The notes: generated by a model not told the origin, from the sequence alone. A stretch of 64,000 nucleotides of DNA from Mycolicibacterium porcinum (GCA_002086835.1 MVIG01000016.1:62001-126000), one strand, 5' to 3'. Counted from the stretch's first letter, positions 14,649 to 24,378 are shown. Translations and numbers: made by a program.

Positions 14649-17227
14649 TGGCACGCGGATTTCAGGGCGTGATGATGCGCGGCTTCGGCGCGCGTGATCA
14701 CCAGGCGACTGTGGTCGAGACCATCTACCTGACGCCGAATCTGGTGCGCCTGCGCATGGTGTCGCCGACGGTGTTCGAGGACGCGGTGGCCGAACCGACG
14801 TCCTACCTGCGTTTCTGGGTTCCGGACCCCGACGGCTCGAAAACCGAGTTCCAGCGCGGTTACACGATGTCCGAAATGGATCCGGCCACCGGCCATTTCG
14901 CCGTCGACGTGGTGCTGCACGAACCGTCGGGCCCGGCGTCGAAGTGGGCCAGGGCCGCCAAGCCGGGAGACTCCATCCCGGTGATGAGCCTCGGGTCGAC
15001 GGGATTCACCGTGCCGGAGGACCTGCCGGCCGGCTACCTGCTGATCGGTGACGCGGCCGCCACCCCGGCCATCAACGGCATCATCGGCGCTCTGCCCCAC
15101 GACATTCCGATCGAGGTCTACCTCGAGGAACACGACGAGAACGACCTCTTGATCCCGATCGCCGAGCATCCGCGGCTGCGGGTGCACTGGGTCAAGCGCC
15201 ATGACACGACGTCGCTGGCCGCCGCGATCGAGGCCAGGGACTGGTCGGACTGGTACTGCTGGGTGACGCCCGAGGCCGGCTCGCTCAAGCATCTGCGTAC
15301 GCGGTTGAAGGACGAATTCGGCTTTCCCAAGTCCGAACTGCACGCTCAGGCCTACTGGACCGAAGGCCGGGCGATGGGTACCGATCGGACCGAAGCCGAG
15401 CCCAGTCCCGCGACCGAGCCGGAAACCGCGGTGGCCGAGTCCGTTCCCGCACCGGCCGCCGCCGCGGCATCCCGCGGCACCTGGCGCGCGCAGGGAGCGG
15501 GCCGGCTGCTGGCGCCGCTGAAGACCCCGCTGATCATCTCGGGCGTTCTGCAGGCGATCATCACGCTGATCCAGCTCGCCCCCTTTGTTCTGCTGGTCGA
15601 ACTGGCCCGGCTGCTCCTGGCCGGCGCCGAGGAATCCCGCTTGTGGACACTGGGTTTGACAGCGGTCTGGCTGCTGGGTCTCGGCGCGCTGCTAGGCGCC
15701 GGGCTCACCCTGTGGCTGCATCGGCTCGACGCGCAGTTCGCCCGTGACCTGCGGACCCGGCTGCTGACCAAGATGTCACGGCTGCCGCTCGGCTGGTTCA
15801 CCGCACGGGGCTCCGGCTCGATCAAGCAGCTGGTTCAGGACGACACCCTGTCGCTGCACTATCTGGTGACCCACGCGATCCCCGATGCCGTGGCCGCGGT
15901 GGTCGCGCCGGTGGCCGTGCTCGTCTACCTGTTCACCGTCGACTGGCGGCTGGCCCTGGTGCTGTTCATCCCGGTCCTCACCTACCTGGTGCTGATGTCG
16001 GTGATGACGATCCAGTCCGGTGCCAAGATCGGCCAGGCTCAGCGCTGGGCCGACCGGCTGAGCGGGGAGGCCGGGGCCTACCTCGAAGGCCAGCCAGTGG
16101 TGCGGGTGTTCGGCGGTGCGGCGTCGTCGAGTTTCCGTCGCCGCCTCGACGAGTACATCGGTTTCCTGGTCGGCTGGCAGCGTCCCTTCACCGGCAAGAA
16201 ATCGTTGATGGACCTGGTGACCCGCCCCGGCACGTTCCTGTGGCTGATCGTCGCCGTCGGCACCCCGATGATCATCGGCGGTTCGATGGACCCGGTCGAC
16301 CTGCTGCCGTTCCTGTTGCTGGGCACCACGTTCGGGGTTCGGCTGCTGGGCGTCGGGTACGGACTCGGCGGAATCCGCGGCGGCATGCTGGCCGCGCGTC
16401 GCATCCAGAACACGCTCGACGAGACGGACCTGGGGCTGGTTGAGCAGCACGACGCGTCGGGCGCCGCGGGTGCCGTGGTGTTCGCTCGCGTGAGCTTCGG
16501 GTACCGGCCGAGCGTGCCGGTGATCAAGGATGTTTCGCTGACCTTGCGCCCGGGAACGGTGACCGCGCTGGTCGGCCCGTCGGGATCGGGCAAGTCGACT
16601 CTCGCGGCCCTGCTGGCCCGCTTCCACGATGTCGATTCGGGGTCGATCCAGCTGGACGGCAAGGATATTCGCTCGTTGCCGGCCGACGAGCTGTACCGCC
16701 GGGTCGGGTTCGTGCTGCAGGAAACCCAGCTCGTGGCGGGCACCGTAGCCGAGAACATCGCGCTGGCCGACCCGGAGGCCGATCAGGCGCGGATCGAGCA
16801 GGCCGCCCGCGATGCCCAGATCCACGAGCGCATCCTGCGGCTGCCCGACGGGTATCAGACCGTACTCTCGGCTTCGTCGGCATTGTCCGGCGGTGAACGG
16901 CAGCGGCTCACCATCGCCAGGGCCATCCTGGCCGACACTCCGGTGCTGATCCTCGACGAGGCCACCGCCTTCGCCGACCCCGAATCGGAATACCTTGTGC
17001 AGCAGGCACTCAACCGGCTGACCAAAGACCGTACCGTCCTGGTGATCGCCCACCGGCTGCATACCATCACCCACGCGGATCAGATCGTGGTCCTCGACGC
17101 CGGACAGATCGCCGAGACCGGCACGCACGAAGAACTGTTGGCCGCGGGCGGGCGTTACCACCAGCTCTGGCAGACCGGACAAACGCTGCGCCCCGGCGAT
17201 ACCGTCACCGCAGGAGAGGCCCGATGA
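14648..17227 (+). CDS. irtA: IrtA: siderophore-interacting domain plus ABC exporter-fold importer subunit
   Basis: An 859-aa protein matching the length of M. tuberculosis IrtA. The N-terminal siderophore-interaction (FAD-binding reductase-like) domain spans 1-240, with the FAD motif RGYTMS at 70-75 and GDAAATPAI at 134-142. An Ala/Pro/Glu-rich linker (250-275) leads to six TM helices (about 295-570) and the nucleotide-binding domain. Walker A is GPSGSGKST at 643-651, the signature LSGGERQ at 746-752 and Walker B LILDEA at 767-772. With IrtB it imports Fe-mycobactin/carboxymycobactin across the inner membrane and reduces the iron. It overlaps the TetR stop and the irtB start (ATGA). Confidence 0.95.
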   Translation: MARGFQGVMMRGFGARDHQATVVETIYLTPNLVRLRMVSPTVFEDAVAEPTSYLRFWVPDPDGSKTEFQRGYTMSEMDPATGHFAVDVVLHEPSGPASKWARAAKPGDSIPVMSLGSTGFTVPEDLPAGYLLIGDAAATPAINGIIGALPHDIPIEVYLEEHDENDLLIPIAEHPRLRVHWVKRHDTTSLAAAIEARDWSDWYCWVTPEAGSLKHLRTRLKDEFGFPKSELHAQAYWTEGRAMGTDRTEAEPSPATEPETAVAESVPAPAAAAASRGTWRAQGAGRLLAPLKTPLIISGVLQAIITLIQLAPFVLLVELARLLLAGAEESRLWTLGLTAVWLLGLGALLGAGLTLWLHRLDAQFARDLRTRLLTKMSRLPLGWFTARGSGSIKQLVQDDTLSLHYLVTHAIPDAVAAVVAPVAVLVYLFTVDWRLALVLFIPVLTYLVLMSVMTIQSGAKIGQAQRWADRLSGEAGAYLEGQPVVRVFGGAASSSFRRRLDEYIGFLVGWQRPFTGKKSLMDLVTRPGTFLWLIVAVGTPMIIGGSMDPVDLLPFLLLGTTFGVRLLGVGYGLGGIRGGMLAARRIQNTLDETDLGLVEQHDASGAAGAVVFARVSFGYRPSVPVIKDVSLTLRPGTVTALVGPSGSGKSTLAALLARFHDVDSGSIQLDGKDIRSLPADELYRRVGFVLQETQLVAGTVAENIALADPEADQARIEQAARDAQIHERILRLPDGYQTVLSASSALSGGERQRLTIARAILADTPVLILDEATAFADPESEYLVQQALNRLTKDRTVLVIAHRLHTITHADQIVVLDAGQIAETGTHEELLAAGGRYHQLWQTGQTLRPGDTVTAGEAR

Positions 17228-18960
17228 TTCGCACCCTGATCGCCCTCATCCCGGCGGACCGCCGCGGGAAGGTCGGCATCTACGCCGCGCTCACGCTGGC
17301 CTCGGTGGTGATCCGCGCGGCCGGCACGGTGCTGTTGATCCCCCTGGTGGCCGCCTTGTTCAGCGACGTGCCGCGTGACGCTCTGCCCTGGCTGGGCTGG
17401 CTGACCGCCGCGACCGTGATCGGTTGGATCGTCGACACCGCGACCTCGCGGCTCGGATTCGACCTCGGCTTCGCACTGCTGGACCACACCCAGCATGACG
17501 TGGCCGACCGGCTGCCCAGCATCCGGATGGACTGGCTGGGTGGTGACGGCGGCGCGAACACCGCCAACGCCCGCCAGGCGATCGCGGCCACCGGACCGGA
17601 ACTGGTCGGTATGGTGGTCAATCTGCTGACGCCCCTGATCGGCGCGATTCTGCTGCCCGCGGCCATTGCCGTTGCGCTGCTGTTCATCTCGATCCCCCTC
17701 GGGCTGGCCGCGCTGGCCGGTGTGGTGATCCTGCTCGGCGCGTTCTGGGCTTCGGGCCGGCTGAGCCGCAAGGCCGACAGCGTGGCCGACGAGACGAACC
17801 GGGCGTTCACCGAACGCATCATCGAGTTCGCCCGCACCCAGCAGGCGCTGCGCGCGGCCCGGCGGGTCGAGCCGGCCCGCAGCATGGTGGGCGACGCGCT
17901 GGCCGCACAGCACGGGGCCGGCATGCGGCTGCTGCTGATGCAGGTGCCGGGACAGCTGTTGTTCAGCCTGGCCAGCCAGCTGGCGCTGCTGATCCTGGCC
18001 GGAATGGCCACCTTCCTCACGGTGCGCGGCACCCTCGGCGTGCCCGAGGCGATCGCGATGATCGTCGTCGCCGCGCGCTATCTCGAGCCGTTCACCTCCC
18101 TGTCGGAGCTGGCCCCGGCGATCGAATCGACGCGGGCCTCGCTGGGCCGGATCCGGGCTGTCCTCGATGCTCCCGTGATGGCCACCGGCACCGCGACGCT
18201 GTCCGCGGACACCGCGCCGCGCATCGAATTCTCCGGTGTGACTTTCGGTTACGGAAGCACCCCGGTGCTTCAGGATGTCAGCTTCGTCCTGGAACCCGGC
18301 GGCACCACCGCGATCGTCGGCCCGTCGGGGTCGGGAAAGAGCACCATCTTGTCGCTCATCGCCGGGCTGCACCAGCCGACCGCGGGGCGGGTGCTGATCG
18401 ACGGTGTCGACACCGCCCAGATGGATGCCGAAACGCGCAGGGCGGCAACGAGTGTGGTGTTCCAGCACCCGTACCTGTTCGACGGGACGATCCGGGAGAA
18501 CATCCTGGTCGGCGATCCGGATGCCGGTCCCGAGCAACTCGCCAACGCGGCGCGGCTGGCTCGCGTGGATGAGCTGACCGGTCGGCTGCCCGACGGTGAC
18601 GGCGCCAGGGTCGGCGAAGCCGGTACCGCGTTGTCCGGCGGTGAGCGGCAGCGGGTCAGCATCGCCCGTGCCCTGGTCAAACCTGCGCCCGTGCTGCTGG
18701 TGGACGAGGCGACCAGCGCACTGGACACCGAGAACGAGGCCGCGGTGGTCGACGCCCTGACGGCCGATGAGCGGTCTCGGACCCGCGTGATCGTCGCGCA
18801 CCGGCTGGCCAGCATCCGGCACGCGGACCGGGTGCTTTTCCTCGACGGCGGACGGATCGTCGAGGACGGCAGCATCGAGGACCTGCTGGCCGCCCGCGGA
18901 CGGTTCGACGAGTTCTGGAACCAGCAGCGCGAGGCCGCCGACTGGCAAATCACCCACTAG
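17224..18960 (+). CDS. irtB: IrtB: ABC transporter partner of IrtA
   Basis: A 578-aa TMD-NBD half-transporter. Six helices occupy about residues 15-290. Walker [10 protein letters not shown] is at 366-374, the signature LSGGERQ at 470-476 and Walker B VLLVDE at 490-495, followed by ATSALD. It forms the heterodimer with IrtA that imports ferric siderophores although its fold is that of an exporter. The start overlaps irtA by ATGA. The stop is followed by a 23-bp inverted repeat. Length and motif set match IrtB of M. tuberculosis (Rv1349). Confidence 0.94.
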   Translation: MIRTLIALIPADRRGKVGIYAALTLASVVIRAAGTVLLIPLVAALFSDVPRDALPWLGWLTAATVIGWIVDTATSRLGFDLGFALLDHTQHDVADRLPSIRMDWLGGDGGANTANARQAIAATGPELVGMVVNLLTPLIGAILLPAAIAVALLFISIPLGLAALAGVVILLGAFWASGRLSRKADSVADETNRAFTERIIEFARTQQALRAARRVEPARSMVGDALAAQHGAGMRLLLMQVPGQLLFSLASQLALLILAGMATFLTVRGTLGVPEAIAMIVVAARYLEPFTSLSELAPAIESTRASLGRIRAVLDAPVMATGTATLSADTAPRIEFSGVTFGYGSTPVLQDVSFVLEPGGTTAIVGPSGSGKSTILSLIAGLHQPTAGRVLIDGVDTAQMDAETRRAATSVVFQHPYLFDGTIRENILVGDPDAGPEQLANAARLARVDELTGRLPDGDGARVGEAGTALSGGERQRVSIARALVKPAPVLLVDEATSALDTENEAAVVDALTADERSRTRVIVAHRLASIRHADRVLFLDGGRIVEDGSIEDLLAARGRFDEFWNQQREAADWQITH

Positions 18961-18993
18961 CTGCGAACTAGCCGATCGGATACTTGAACTCAA

Positions 18994-19016
18994 CCAACTG
19001 TAACTATTACAGTTGG
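18994..19016. promoter_or_regulatory. 23-bp inverted repeat upstream of a hypothetical gene
   Basis: CCAACTGTAA - CTA - TTACAGTTGG has perfect 10-bp arms and a 3-bp centre. It lies 34 bp after irtB and 32 bp before the gene at 19048. The low GC and lack of a T-run argue for an operator rather than a terminator. TGTAA-n3-TTACA is a typical dimeric-repressor site; the cognate regulator is not evident nearby. Confidence 0.6.
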
Positions 19017-19047
19017 GCGTCCCGTTGACGACTTCGCAGGTGGTGCG

Positions 19048-19548
19048 ATGAAGAGTGAAAAGGCCGGTGGTGCCGTCACGTACCGCATGCATGTGATCGC
19101 CGGTGATGCCGCGGAACTGGCCGCGAACGCCGGGGGACTCATCGTCGACCGGATGATGAGTGGTTGGCGGGTCAGCGTGCAGCTCCTCCAGAGCGACGCG
19201 CCGGGTGACACCCGCCCGGTCCAGATTCTCGGCGCCGAGCTCGTCGATACGGCGGCATCGCCCGGGGCTGCGGACGAGGAACAGTGTGTTCTGGTGATGG
19301 GTGCCGACGCGTATGCGCGCGCGATTTCCGGTGACGGTCAACAGCTTCCGGCCGGCTACTCGGAGGCTCTGCTCTGGGGCGAATCACCGGATCCGAGTCA
19401 CCTGTTCGGACACAGCCTGAGCGCGGCTGCGCGGGCATTCAAAACCCTGGCCGTCACCGCTGCCTGCATCTCTGCCGGCGAGGTATCCGTCGCCGAGTCG
19501 TTCACGTCGCTGAACGCACAGGGCGGCGGTGTACCTCTGCGTGCCTGA
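19048..19548 (+). CDS. Hypothetical protein, 166 aa
   Basis: I do not recognise a family. The protein is soluble and moderately acidic. It has a predicted alpha/beta character at the N-terminus (YRMHVIAGDAAELAANAGGLIVDRMMSGWRVSVQLL) and a Ser/Ala-rich helical C-terminus. No signal peptide or TM segment is present. AGGTGG 4-5 nt before the ATG supports the start. It stands alone: the upstream irtB operon is separated by the inverted repeat at 18994-19016, which may control it, and the downstream amidohydrolase is convergent with a 14-bp gap. Confidence 0.65.
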   Translation: MKSEKAGGAVTYRMHVIAGDAAELAANAGGLIVDRMMSGWRVSVQLLQSDAPGDTRPVQILGAELVDTAASPGAADEEQCVLVMGADAYARAISGDGQQLPAGYSEALLWGESPDPSHLFGHSLSAAARAFKTLAVTAACISAGEVSVAESFTSLNAQGGGVPLRA

Positions 19549-19562
19549 AGCCCGGCGCCGGG

Positions 19563-20825
19563 TCAGGCCTTGGTGAGCTGCTTCTGCTCGTACAGGCGTG
19601 CCCACTCCGCGCGCGGGCGGATCGAGGTGTCGACGTCGGTGGCCTTGGCCCGCAGTGCGCCGACGTTGGCCTGCTCGCGTGCGGTGTGCTGGAACGGATC
19701 CCAGCTGAAGAACCGGGCCGAGTTCTCCCAGGTGATCTTGTTGATGTCGGAATCGCTTGCGCCCGCGGCATTCAGCTCGGCCAGCACCTGCTCGGGTGCG
19801 TCGGGCCAGAAGCAGTCGCTGTGCGGGTAGTCGCATTCCCAGGCGATGATGTCGATGCCGATCTCGTGCCGCAGCTTGAGCGAGGTCTTGTCGGTCACGT
19901 AGCACGCCAGTGAGTGCTCGCGGAACACGTCGCTTGGCAGCTTGTCGCCGAAGTCGCGGCGCAGCCACTTCTGGTTGGTGTAGTGGCGGTCGCTGCGGTC
20001 CAGATAGAAAGGAATCCAACCGATTCCGCCCTCGGAGAAGGCGAACTTGAGGTCGGGGTAGTTGCGCATCGCCGGGCCCCACAGCAGATCCTGGGCGCAC
20101 ATCGCCGAGACCTGGGTGGCCAGGATGATCAGGTTGTCGATCGGCGCGTCCTTGGCCATCGAGATGGCGCCGAAGCCGGTTCCGATGTGCAGGCACATCA
20201 CCACGTTCTCCTCGGACAGGGTCCGGAACACCGGGCCCCAGTAGTCCTCGTCGAAGTAACTCGGAAGTCCTTCCAGGTGCGGCAGTTCCGGCATGGTGAC
20301 CGCCCGGCAGCCCTTGGCGGCGACCCGGCGGATCTCGCGGCACATGGCCTCGGGGTTCCAGGTCGGCAGGATCGCGATCGGGACGAACCGGCCGGGGTAC
20401 GACCCGGCCCACTCGTCGATGTGCCAGTCGTTGTAGGCCGACACCATGACCAGCGTCGCCTCTTCGCGGTGCATGTTGAGGTGGCGGGCGGAGAAACCGG
20501 TGAAGGTCGGGAAGCACATCGAGGCCAGGATGCCGTTGCGGTCCATGTCGCGGACCCGCTCGTGCACGTCGTATACGCCGGGACGCATCTCGGCGAACCC
20601 GGCCGGATCCCGGCCCCACTCCTCGGCCGGCCAGGACACCACGGCGTTCAGACCGGAAACGCCCTGGGGGCGGCCCTGATACATCCACTGATCGACGCCC
20701 TTGTCGTCGGTGACGACGATGGGTGCCTCGGGCTTGTACTTGGCCGGCACGTGGTTGAGGAACATGTCGGGAGGCTCGACGACGTGGTCGTCGATGCTGA
20801 TCAGGATCAGGTCGTCGGTCTGCAT
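19563..20825 (-). CDS. Amidohydrolase-family metal-dependent hydrolase
   Basis: A 420-aa TIM-barrel protein of the amidohydrolase_2 (ACMSD-like) family. The N-terminal IDDHVVEPP (residues 11-19) is the metal-binding start typical of the family. LHIGTGFGA supplies the later His, and the C-terminal WECDYPHSDCFWP segment carries the catalytic Asp region. Related mycobacterial proteins are often annotated as TIM-barrel hydrolases of unknown substrate. It is divergent from an AraC regulator with only 25 bp between starts, so co-regulation is likely. Confidence 0.88.
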   Translation of the reverse strand: MQTDDLILISIDDHVVEPPDMFLNHVPAKYKPEAPIVVTDDKGVDQWMYQGRPQGVSGLNAVVSWPAEEWGRDPAGFAEMRPGVYDVHERVRDMDRNGILASMCFPTFTGFSARHLNMHREEATLVMVSAYNDWHIDEWAGSYPGRFVPIAILPTWNPEAMCREIRRVAAKGCRAVTMPELPHLEGLPSYFDEDYWGPVFRTLSEENVVMCLHIGTGFGAISMAKDAPIDNLIILATQVSAMCAQDLLWGPAMRNYPDLKFAFSEGGIGWIPFYLDRSDRHYTNQKWLRRDFGDKLPSDVFREHSLACYVTDKTSLKLRHEIGIDIIAWECDYPHSDCFWPDAPEQVLAELNAAGASDSDINKITWENSARFFSWDPFQHTAREQANVGALRAKATDVDTSIRPRAEWARLYEQKQLTKA

Positions 20826-20850
20826 GCCTCAACTAGTACCCTCGGATGGC

Positions 20851-21720
20851 GTGACCGTCTCTGCATCTTCGGACAGAGGTTTGACTCAATCGGCCAATCC
20901 TCGGCACATCGATCTGCGCCGGGGCGGGCGGGCGACGGCGGGCAGCTATCTGTACGAGGGCGAAGGGCTCATCACCGGCTGGCACTTCCACGATGTGCAC
21001 CAGATCGAGTACGCCCTGCACGGCGTGGTCGAGGTGGAGACCGAGACCGCGCACTATCTGCTGCCGCCGCAGCAGGCCGCCTGGATTCCGGCCGGACTCC
21101 ATCACCAGGCGGTGATGAATCCCGACGTCAAGACCATCGCGGTGATGTTCGACCCGCGACTGCTCCCCGATGGCGGTGACCGGGCCCGGATCATCGCGGT
21201 GTCCCCGCTGATCCGCGAGATGATGGTCTACGCGCTGCGCTGGTCGATCGAGCGGTCCCCCGGGTGCGACGATGACGGCACCTCCGACACGTTCTTCCGG
21301 ACGTTGGCCAACCTCGTCGCCGACGCGCTCGATCACGAGGCGCCGCTGAGCCTGCCCACCACCGACCACCCGATCGTGTCCGCCGCGCTGGCCTACACCA
21401 AGGAGCACCTCGCCTCGGTCACCGCCGAGGAGGTCAGCCGGGCGGTCGCGGTGTCCGAGCGGACGCTGCGCCGATTGTTCGCCGAGACGATCGGAATCTC
21501 TTGGCGCACATACCTTCTGCATGCCCGGATGCTGCGGGCCATGGCGCTGCTGGCCGGGCCGGACCAATCGGTGCAGGCGACCGCCACCGCGGTGGGTTTC
21601 GAGAACCTCAGCTCGTTCACCCGCTGCTTCAGCCAGTTCTGTGGCGAGACTCCGTCGGCGTACCGGTATCGCGCCCGTGAGGAACATCTGGAGCAGCCAG
21701 CCCGGCCCGCTCGACACTGA
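20851..21720 (+). CDS. AraC-family regulator with N-terminal cupin
   Basis: A 289-aa regulator. The N-terminal cupin sensor (HFHDVHQIEYALHGVVEVETE and LLPPQQAAWIPAGLHH) occupies residues 35-95. The C-terminal double HTH runs from about 175 to 275, with ATAVGFENLSSFTRCFSQFCGETPSAYR as the second HTH and its signature. The GTG at 20851 is chosen because TACCCT (20837-20842) lies 8 nt upstream and the frame before it overlaps the divergent amidohydrolase. It probably regulates the amidohydrolase. Its 3' end overlaps the convergent DUF2127 gene by 92 bp. Confidence 0.87.
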   Translation: MTVSASSDRGLTQSANPRHIDLRRGGRATAGSYLYEGEGLITGWHFHDVHQIEYALHGVVEVETETAHYLLPPQQAAWIPAGLHHQAVMNPDVKTIAVMFDPRLLPDGGDRARIIAVSPLIREMMVYALRWSIERSPGCDDDGTSDTFFRTLANLVADALDHEAPLSLPTTDHPIVSAALAYTKEHLASVTAEEVSRAVAVSERTLRRLFAETIGISWRTYLLHARMLRAMALLAGPDQSVQATATAVGFENLSSFTRCFSQFCGETPSAYRYRAREEHLEQPARPARH

Positions 21721-22447
21721 GCAGGCTCTCGGTGTGGTGCTCGGCGCGGTAGGCCTCGCCACCGCCGTTGATGCCGAAAAGCCGCTTGCTCCAGAGCAGC
21801 CAGATCACTGCGGCGAGGTTGATCGCCAGCGCGCCGAGACGCAGTACGGTCACCTTCTCGGTCAGCTCGTAGATCTCCAGTGGCAGGAACACGCCGGTGG
21901 CGATCACCGCGAAGTACTCGCCCCATCGCTTCATCAGCCACAGCCCGACCGCCTCGATGAACTCGATCAGGGCGTAGGCGGCCACCCCGACGGCGATCCA
22001 CAGCAGGGTGGTCGACGACAGGGTGAAGGCCTCGCCGATGTGCCGCACGATCTTGGAATCGTCGATGTTCCAGCCGATTTGGTCGGCCAGCGGCCGCATC
22101 AGCGGAATGTCCTTCTCGAAGGCGTCCTTCAGCTGGCTCTGGGACGCCCGGACCTTGAGGATGCCCGCCGCCAGCAGCACGAAGACGACTCCCCGCACCG
22201 CTCGCTCGACGGCCAACAGCCGCATCAGGGTCCGGTCCCGCAGCAGCCGCCCGCGCGGGATCTCCGGTGCGGTGTCGGCGGGCCCGTGACCGCGCGGCGG
22301 ACCGACGACGAACGTCTCGCACCGCAGGCAGCGCCAGGCCTCGCCGACCGGCGTCTCTACCCGCAACCGCTCGCGCAGCTCCGGTTCGTCGGGGGCGAAT
22401 GTCGCGTGCCCGCGCAGCCCGCACGACCGCAGGGCGAAATCCACCAT
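21629..22447 (-). CDS. DUF2127 membrane protein with N-terminal Cys/His segment
   Basis: A 272-aa protein. The N-terminal 45 residues contain CGLRGH and WRCLRCET, possibly a small metal-binding element. Helices follow at about 75-95, 140-165, 170-190 and 198-215, with the DUF2127 feature LWSKRLFGINGGGEAY near the C-terminus. The last ~25 residues (APDVPHGRDTGTPTESRHRTG) are hydrophilic, read through the 3' end of the AraC gene and are probably a recent extension. The start is supported by a leaderless -10 TACGGT (complement of 22454-22459) 6 nt upstream. Function unknown. Confidence 0.8.
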   Translation of the reverse strand: MVDFALRSCGLRGHATFAPDEPELRERLRVETPVGEAWRCLRCETFVVGPPRGHGPADTAPEIPRGRLLRDRTLMRLLAVERAVRGVVFVLLAAGILKVRASQSQLKDAFEKDIPLMRPLADQIGWNIDDSKIVRHIGEAFTLSSTTLLWIAVGVAAYALIEFIEAVGLWLMKRWGEYFAVIATGVFLPLEIYELTEKVTVLRLGALAINLAAVIWLLWSKRLFGINGGGEAYRAEHHTESLLSVERAGLAAPDVPHGRDTGTPTESRHRTG

Positions 22448-22474
22448 GTCAGCACCGTAGCCGTGCCGGGTGCG

Positions 22475-23134
22475 CTAGGCCCGGCAGCTGAGCTCCATGC
22501 TGTCGCTGTCGCGGGCGAGGAAGTTGACGCTGACATAGCCGTTCGACGGTTCCCGGACCCGATCCAGGTACGGCTGGGTGTCGGCCATCGAGGTGTTGTC
22601 CGCGACCACGAGCGCCCCGTTGGTCAGCTGGGGCTCCAGCAGCTCGAGCACGGGAAGGTAGAGCTCCTTCCAGCCGTCCAGCAACACAAATCCGATGTCG
22701 CCCGTCACCGACTTCAGAGTCTCCAACGCGTCGCCTTCGAGCACGGTGATGACGTCGTCCAGGCCGGTCTCGGCGAATGTCTGCTTGGCTGCCGCGATCT
22801 TGGCGGCGCTGAGCTCGGTGGTGTAGACCCGCCCGGTTCCGTTGTCGCGCACGGCGGATGCCAGGTGCAGGGCCGAGAGCCCGAACGACATGCCGAACTC
22901 GACCACCACCGCCGGTTTGGTGGCGCGCACGAGCGAGTACAACAACCGGCCGGCCTCCGGGGTCACCGGCATGTAGATGTCGCTGAGCGCATCGGCCCGC
23001 TCCTGAGCGCTGGCATTGGAGAGGTCGGCGAACCGGCGGGAGCCGTCCTCACGCATTTTCGCGAACTGTTCGGCGGACGCGGTGTACATCCGGTCCAGGG
23101 CCCGTGCGACCCTGTCATCGTTAAGGGTAGTCAT
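22475..23134 (-). CDS. SAM-dependent O-methyltransferase (caffeoyl-CoA type)
   Basis: A 219-aa methyltransferase of the Methyltransf_3 / class I family. Motif I is VVVEFGMSFGLSALHLA, the acidic residue of motif II is in YTTELS, and VLLDGWKELYLPVLELLEPQL is the metal-binding Asp region typical of catechol-type enzymes. The ATG at 23134 is supported by a leaderless -10 TAGTTT (complement of 23142-23147) 7 nt upstream; a longer frame would invade the divergent gene. It probably methylates a catechol or phenolic acceptor, unidentified. Confidence 0.87.
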   Translation of the reverse strand: MTTLNDDRVARALDRMYTASAEQFAKMREDGSRRFADLSNASAQERADALSDIYMPVTPEAGRLLYSLVRATKPAVVVEFGMSFGLSALHLASAVRDNGTGRVYTTELSAAKIAAAKQTFAETGLDDVITVLEGDALETLKSVTGDIGFVLLDGWKELYLPVLELLEPQLTNGALVVADNTSMADTQPYLDRVREPSNGYVSVNFLARDSDSMELSCRA

Positions 23135-23163
23135 GCTAATGAAACTACGCGGAGAGGCTGAGA

Positions 23164-23856
23164 ATGGGTCGGCTACACACCTTGGGCGCGGTGATCGCGC
23201 TCGTCGTCGCAACCCTGCTGGCGCCGACGGCGGCAGCGGGCGGCTATCGGACGATCACGCTGACCTTCGTCCGCCACGCCCAGTCGGCGGGGAACGCCTC
23301 GGGCCTCATCGACAGCTCCACGCCCGGCCCGGCGCTCACCGATCTGGGCCGGACCCAGGCCGTCGCGAGCGCACAGCGGCTGTCGCCGCACCACTACGAT
23401 GGCATCTTCGCCTCGACCATGATCCGGACCCAGCAGACCGCTCAGCCGATGGCCGATACCCTCCACGAGCCGATCACCGTGTTGCCGGGGCTCCACGAGG
23501 TCGAGGCCGGCAGCTACGAGGGCCAGCCCGAGGCGAGTGCGGTCCAGACCTACTTCGCGGCGCCCGAGCAGTGGTTGCGTGGCGATCGGAGCGCCCGGAT
23601 ACCGGGTTCGATCGACGGCAACGAGTTCGATGCCCGGTTCGACGAGGCTGTGCAACAGATCTATGACAGCGGCGACGACAATCCCGTCGCGTACTCGCAT
23701 GGCGCCGCAATCATGTTGTGGGTGCAGATGAACGTCGGCAATCCCAATCCGCAGTTGCTGATGCAACACCCGCTCGACAACACCGGCTACGTGGTCATCA
23801 AGGGCAATCCGACCGACGGCTGGACCTTGACCGACTGGGACGGCGCGGGAAGCTAG
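23164..23856 (+). CDS. Exported histidine phosphatase
   Basis: A 230-aa phosphoglycerate-mutase-superfamily phosphatase. A signal peptide covers residues 1-25 (hydrophobic GAVIALVVATLLAPTAAA, AxA cleavage). The catalytic RHAQ (His38) follows at once, with SAGN completing the motif. IRTQQTAQPMA, the acid-containing LHEVEAGSYEG and the second His in SHGAA are all present. It is therefore a secreted acid-type phosphatase acting in the periplasm or cell wall; the substrate is unknown. It is divergent from the O-methyltransferase with 29 bp between the starts. Confidence 0.88.
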   Translation: MGRLHTLGAVIALVVATLLAPTAAAGGYRTITLTFVRHAQSAGNASGLIDSSTPGPALTDLGRTQAVASAQRLSPHHYDGIFASTMIRTQQTAQPMADTLHEPITVLPGLHEVEAGSYEGQPEASAVQTYFAAPEQWLRGDRSARIPGSIDGNEFDARFDEAVQQIYDSGDDNPVAYSHGAAIMLWVQMNVGNPNPQLLMQHPLDNTGYVVIKGNPTDGWTLTDWDGAGS

Positions 23857-23891
23857 CTACCGATGTGACCTGGCGGTCATAGACTGCCGGA

Positions 23892-23978
23892 ATGCGGTGC
23901 CGATCACGTCTGGCTCGAACCGCGGCTTGGCGCGGATACTGTGGGCCAAGGCAAGCGCAGATGGGAGCGGGGCTATGA
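23892..23978 (+). CDS. Candidate leaderless upstream ORF (28 aa)
   Basis: ATG at 23892 lies 6 nt after a -10 box TAGACT (23880-23885) and opens a 28-codon frame (MRCRSRLARTAAWRGYCG...) that ends in TGA overlapping the ATG of the next gene as ATGA (23975-23978). This is the classic layout of a leaderless regulatory uORF coupled to the downstream gene. The peptide is very basic with two cysteines. It competes with the idea that the downstream protein starts in frame further upstream. Confidence 0.4.
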   Translation: MRCRSRLARTAAWRGYCGPRQAQMGAGL

Positions 23979-24262
23979 GGTTTCGGTTGTTGCCATACGT
24001 GACCGTCGAGGTCGACGACCGCGTACGACTGCGGGCGCGCAGGGCCGGCGAGCGGCTCCGGATCAACCTCAGGGCCTATCTGCGTAGTGCCGCCGACGAG
24101 GTCGAGACGGCCAGCGGGCGGGTCCGCGACCTGTGTGACACCGCGGTGAACCGCGTCGACCTGGCGGTGGCCAACGTCAACGACAAGATCGCTCCCGCCC
24201 CGCCGGCCGATCCGGCAGGCTGCTCCGACGAGCCGCCGAAGCGGCATCTGCAGGTCGTCTAG
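23975..24262 (+). CDS. Small hypothetical protein, 95 aa
   Basis: An Arg-rich soluble protein (VDDRVRLRARRAGERLRINLRAYLRSA then an acidic/helical part and a PAPPADPAG tail). No family is recognised. The ATG at 23975 follows GGGAGCGGGG. An in-frame GTG at 23897 would add 26 residues of low protein character. If the 28-aa uORF is real, expression is coupled to its translation. It is flanked by a secreted phosphatase gene and a transporter gene on the same strand, both with clear gaps. Confidence 0.55.
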   Translation: MRFRLLPYVTVEVDDRVRLRARRAGERLRINLRAYLRSAADEVETASGRVRDLCDTAVNRVDLAVANVNDKIAPAPPADPAGCSDEPPKRHLQVV

Positions 24263-24378
24263 GCGAAGGGGCCAACCCCGCGCGGCGCGACGACCGTAGG
24301 CGCTCTACGGTTGGAGGGCACTGGCCTTCTCCCCGCCAGAGGGGGCCGACACACTGGCCCGAAAGGGGTTGACGAGGC

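Noticed and set aside
18994..19016. Treating the 23-bp inverted repeat as the irtB terminator
   Set aside because: Low GC content, 3-nt loop and no T-run make an operator more likely.
17155..19341. A 728-codon minus-strand open frame opposite irtB and the gene at 19048
   Set aside because: irtB on the other strand is unmistakable; the antisense frame has no recognisable fold.
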